Virus record (IMG/VR): IMGVR_UViG_3300034418_003720 | Coordinates: 1-31,521 of that record | DNA from: a virus | Strand: one strand, 5' to 3' | DNA: 31,521 nt | In this document: piece by piece, positions 30,159 to 31,521 of the stretch | Position numbering within the stretch: position 1 is the first letter of the stretch | Layout: the number at the start of each line of letters is the position of its first letter | Made by a program: the position numbers and the translations under genes | The notes under the pieces: generated by a model | What the model saw: only the letters and a program-made list of their open reading frames with translations | Database searches by the model: none | What the model was told of the DNA's origin: nothing

Positions 30159-30825
30159 TTCTCATGTGTTTTAAAATTGCTATATCCATTTCCTCCGCGT
30201 CCTGTTTTGAAACGGTTGTTTCTGTCTCATCAACAGGTCTCAGATTCAACCACCCTTTTTCTAGGCTTTGTCGAACTTGATTGATTGACTTTTTCAGAGG
30301 TTGTGTTGTGAGCTTCATTTGCAGAGCCTCAATTGATGTCAATGAATATGGTTTCCCTTTCTCCTTGCACATCCTTAACCATTTTGAGAAAACATCATTC
30401 AATTCTTGGTCATCGAAATATAACCGCGAAGCGTTTTTATTATCTTCTTTAGAAGATACAGTTACAGTATCATTAACAGTATCAGTTACATTATCAGTAA
30501 CAGTTACAGTTGGATTTGTTGAACGGTGTTCAACACTTTCAACACTTGTTGATTTTGTTGCTTTTTGTTTCCTCTTTTCAGCACTTGCTTGTCCTGCTAA
30601 ACTCCGTTTCTCTTTGATTTCCTCGTACTTGTTAAGGTCTCTCTTTAACTGTCTTTGAATGTGTTTCCAACTTCCGAGAATAACTCTGTCATCCATTACC
30701 GGATTCATGTCATTCACATACTCCAGAAGATGTTGAAACAGTCTGCCTTTCTCCTCATCAGTTAAATGATCAACCTCGTGTATTAGGTCGCAGTATAGTA
30801 TAAATGATTTCTTACCTGTTGCCAT
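30094..30825 (-). CDS. Replisome organiser-like protein (DUF6291-like)
   Basis: A 243-residue protein. The first 90 residues (KSFILYCDLIHEVDHLTDEEKGRLFQHLLEYV) match the DUF6291-type helical DNA-binding domain common in phage replication initiators (from memory). A low-complexity linker follows (NPTVTVTDNVTDTVNDTVTV) and then a C-terminal helical part (FSKWLRMCKEKGKPYSLTS). The layout (DNA-binding domain, disordered linker, helicase-loader contact) is like lambda O or other replisome organisers. The linker DNA holds the repeats described for 30441-30552. The start overlaps the stop of the 37-residue ORF by TAATG. Confidence 0.65.
   Translation of the reverse strand: MATGKKSFILYCDLIHEVDHLTDEEKGRLFQHLLEYVNDMNPVMDDRVILGSWKHIQRQLKRDLNKYEEIKEKRSLAGQASAEKRKQKATKSTSVESVEHRSTNPTVTVTDNVTDTVNDTVTVSSKEDNKNASRLYFDDQELNDVFSKWLRMCKEKGKPYSLTSIEALQMKLTTQPLKKSINQVRQSLEKGWLNLRPVDETETTVSKQDAEEMDIAILKHMRNVQFENDNTGAAENNRLRRIS
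30441..30552. repeat. Origin-like cluster: iterons and inverted repeats
   Basis: Four tandem 12-base units (30464-30475, 30476-30487, 30488-30499, 30500-30511; consensus ACAGTATCAGTW) follow half a unit. Inverted repeats flank them: TATCTTCT/AGAAGATA (30441-30448, 30451-30458; 2-base loop), TGTTGAAC/GTTCAACA (30517-30524, 30528-30535; 3-base loop), and TCAAC/GTTGA (30539-30543, 30548-30552). An AT-rich stretch lies beside the first. This resembles the iterons of phage origins inside initiator genes, such as lambda O. The origin role is inference. Confidence 0.5.
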
Positions 30826-30938
30826 TAGTAGTATAAATCAATATCGAAAGAGGCCATGCTGACAACATGGAACAAGTGAGCCGACACACTAGCTGCGACC
30901 TCGTTACTTCCTCTTACGAATGATTGAATGTTTTTCAT
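30825..30938 (-). CDS. Hypothetical small protein at operon head, 37 aa
   Basis: MKNIQSFVRGSNEVAASVSA, then HLFHVVSMASFDIDLYY. It is coupled to the replisome-organiser gene by TAATG. It lies downstream of the promoter at 30980. It is too short for domain recognition but fits a leader peptide or small early protein. The stop-start coupling is its main support. Confidence 0.5.
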   Translation of the reverse strand: MKNIQSFVRGSNEVAASVSAHLFHVVSMASFDIDLYY

Positions 30939-30979
30939 TGTGTGCCATTTTCAATAAGCTCTTTGTCATCAGAGCATCA

Positions 30980-31008
30980 CAAATATAACCTTTATTCGGT
31001 ATTTCAAA
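30980..31008 (-). promoter_or_regulatory. Promoter of the replication operon
   Basis: On the minus strand TATATTTG (30987-30980) fits TAnnTTTG, and TTTG (31008-31005) lies 17 bases upstream as a -33 element; it overlaps the dcm stop codon (31006-31004). The transcript would start near 30973 and reach the 37-residue ORF at 30938. The same -7 element precedes the recombination and early operons. Confidence 0.55.
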
Positions 31009-31521
31009 GGTTTTTATTGGTCAGATTTTCGTACTCCTGGATTGATTGGAATATCTGATAAACAACCTGAGGAACTATTGCGTTTCCATAGGCTTTGATG
31101 CTTTCTCTTCTCCATTTTGGAAAGGTAATTCCGTCCAATCTGGAGGAAATCCCATCATCTCCGCCACAAATTGGGGATTGAGTTGGAAATTCATTCCATC
31201 GATTTGCCTCATCTTGTTTCCCGAACCTTCCCACTCCGTCAATGTTCCTCCCGATTTCTCGTTGCCTGCTGATGGTGTCGGAAGAATCCCCATTGCCAGA
31301 TAATTCTCCAGGTACATTGCTCTTTTCATTCCTCCGTACTTCTCCTTCCGTTTCAACGTCTTCTCTTCGTCTGTTGCTCTGCTCTGCGCCATCGGTGTTG
31401 GGAGTAGTCCGTTCATTTGTCTCCATTGAATATTTGCTTCCAGGTGTGAAATCGCTTTTTTGTGTCCTTGCCGTTTCGCTCTCGTTTCGTAACCTTCCTC
31501 TCCTCCCACTTTTGGAGTTGG
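31004..31521 (-). CDS. dcm: DNA cytosine-5 methyltransferase, C-terminal part
   Basis: This is the other half of dcm, cut by the window edge and read from offset 2 at 31521. It starts NSKSGRRGRLRNESETA, which is how Dcm continues after the PHRRDRVW-like stretch missing here. It carries FPTQSPICGGDDGISSRLDG, the conserved region after the target-recognition domain, and IKAYGNAIVPQVVYQIFQSI, which is motif X. About 171 residues are visible. A second, overlapping minus-strand frame (31075-31521) encodes a different family-like sequence. Together with 1-449 it should make one full enzyme apart from the early frameshift. Confidence 0.85.
   Translation of the reverse strand, partial: NSKSGRRGRLRNESETARTQKSDFTPGSKYSMETNERTTPNTDGAEQSNRRREDVETEGEVRRNEKSNVPGELSGNGDSSDTISRQREIGRNIDGVGRFGKQDEANRWNEFPTQSPICGGDDGISSRLDGITFPKWRRESIKAYGNAIVPQVVYQIFQSIQEYENLTNKNL

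Noticed and set aside
1-31521. Integrase, excisionase, CRISPR array, tRNA or insertion sequence
   Set aside because: No tyrosine or serine recombinase motifs, regularly spaced repeats, cloverleaf or transposase were seen in either strand by eye.

Overview
The window looks like a nearly complete genome of a tailed phage (most likely a siphovirus) infecting a member of the Bacteroidota. The evidence is: a full terminase, capsid, tail and lysis gene set; protein types I know mainly from phages of that phylum; intergenic sites of the TAnnTTTG promoter type used by Bacteroidota; A-rich gene leaders instead of Shine-Dalgarno sequences; and genes chained by ATGA or TAATG overlaps. No integrase, tRNA, rRNA, CRISPR array or insertion sequence was seen.

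Both window ends lie inside what appears to be a single minus-strand dcm gene. Its N-terminal half runs off position 1 and its C-terminal half enters at 31521, with about 34 bases missing at the join. The map is therefore best read as a circle (or a circularly permuted molecule) opened inside dcm. Almost everything is transcribed on the minus strand.

In transcription order around the circle: (1) A recombination operon starts near 5840: a small DNA-binding protein, two hypotheticals, RecT, a YqaJ-type exonuclease and a VRR-NUC-like nuclease. (2) An early operon starts near 2880: small hypotheticals, two Cys-rich zinc-binding proteins, a winged-helix-like protein, a compact C5 methyltransferase, a 33-residue protein that copies the Dcm N-terminus, and dcm. 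(3) A replication operon starts near 30980: a 37-residue ORF, a replisome-organiser-like protein with origin-like repeats inside its gene, a partner protein, a DnaA domain IV-like protein and several tiny ORFs. (4) Packaging and tail genes follow (28322 to 15633): TerS, TerL, a frameshifted tail-chaperone-like gene, neck and tail completion proteins, distal tail proteins, the tape measure and a receptor-binding candidate. (5) A plus-strand ribbon-helix-helix gene (15475-15636) separates this from the head operon: protease/scaffold, capsid, tail tube candidate, portal, connectors, a secreted protein, lysis genes and a metallophosphoesterase. A lone plus-strand ORF (5907-6134) closes the circle.

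Two promoter classes can be proposed by eye. Early-type sites (TATATTTG) precede the recombination, early and replication operons. Sites containing CTTTGTAA precede terS, the tail-chaperone gene and the protease operon. The points most worth a second look are the origin-like repeat cluster, the T9 slippery site, the double-frame dcm 3' end, the Dcm-mimic small ORF, the plus-strand regulator between late operons, and several unannotated small genes.
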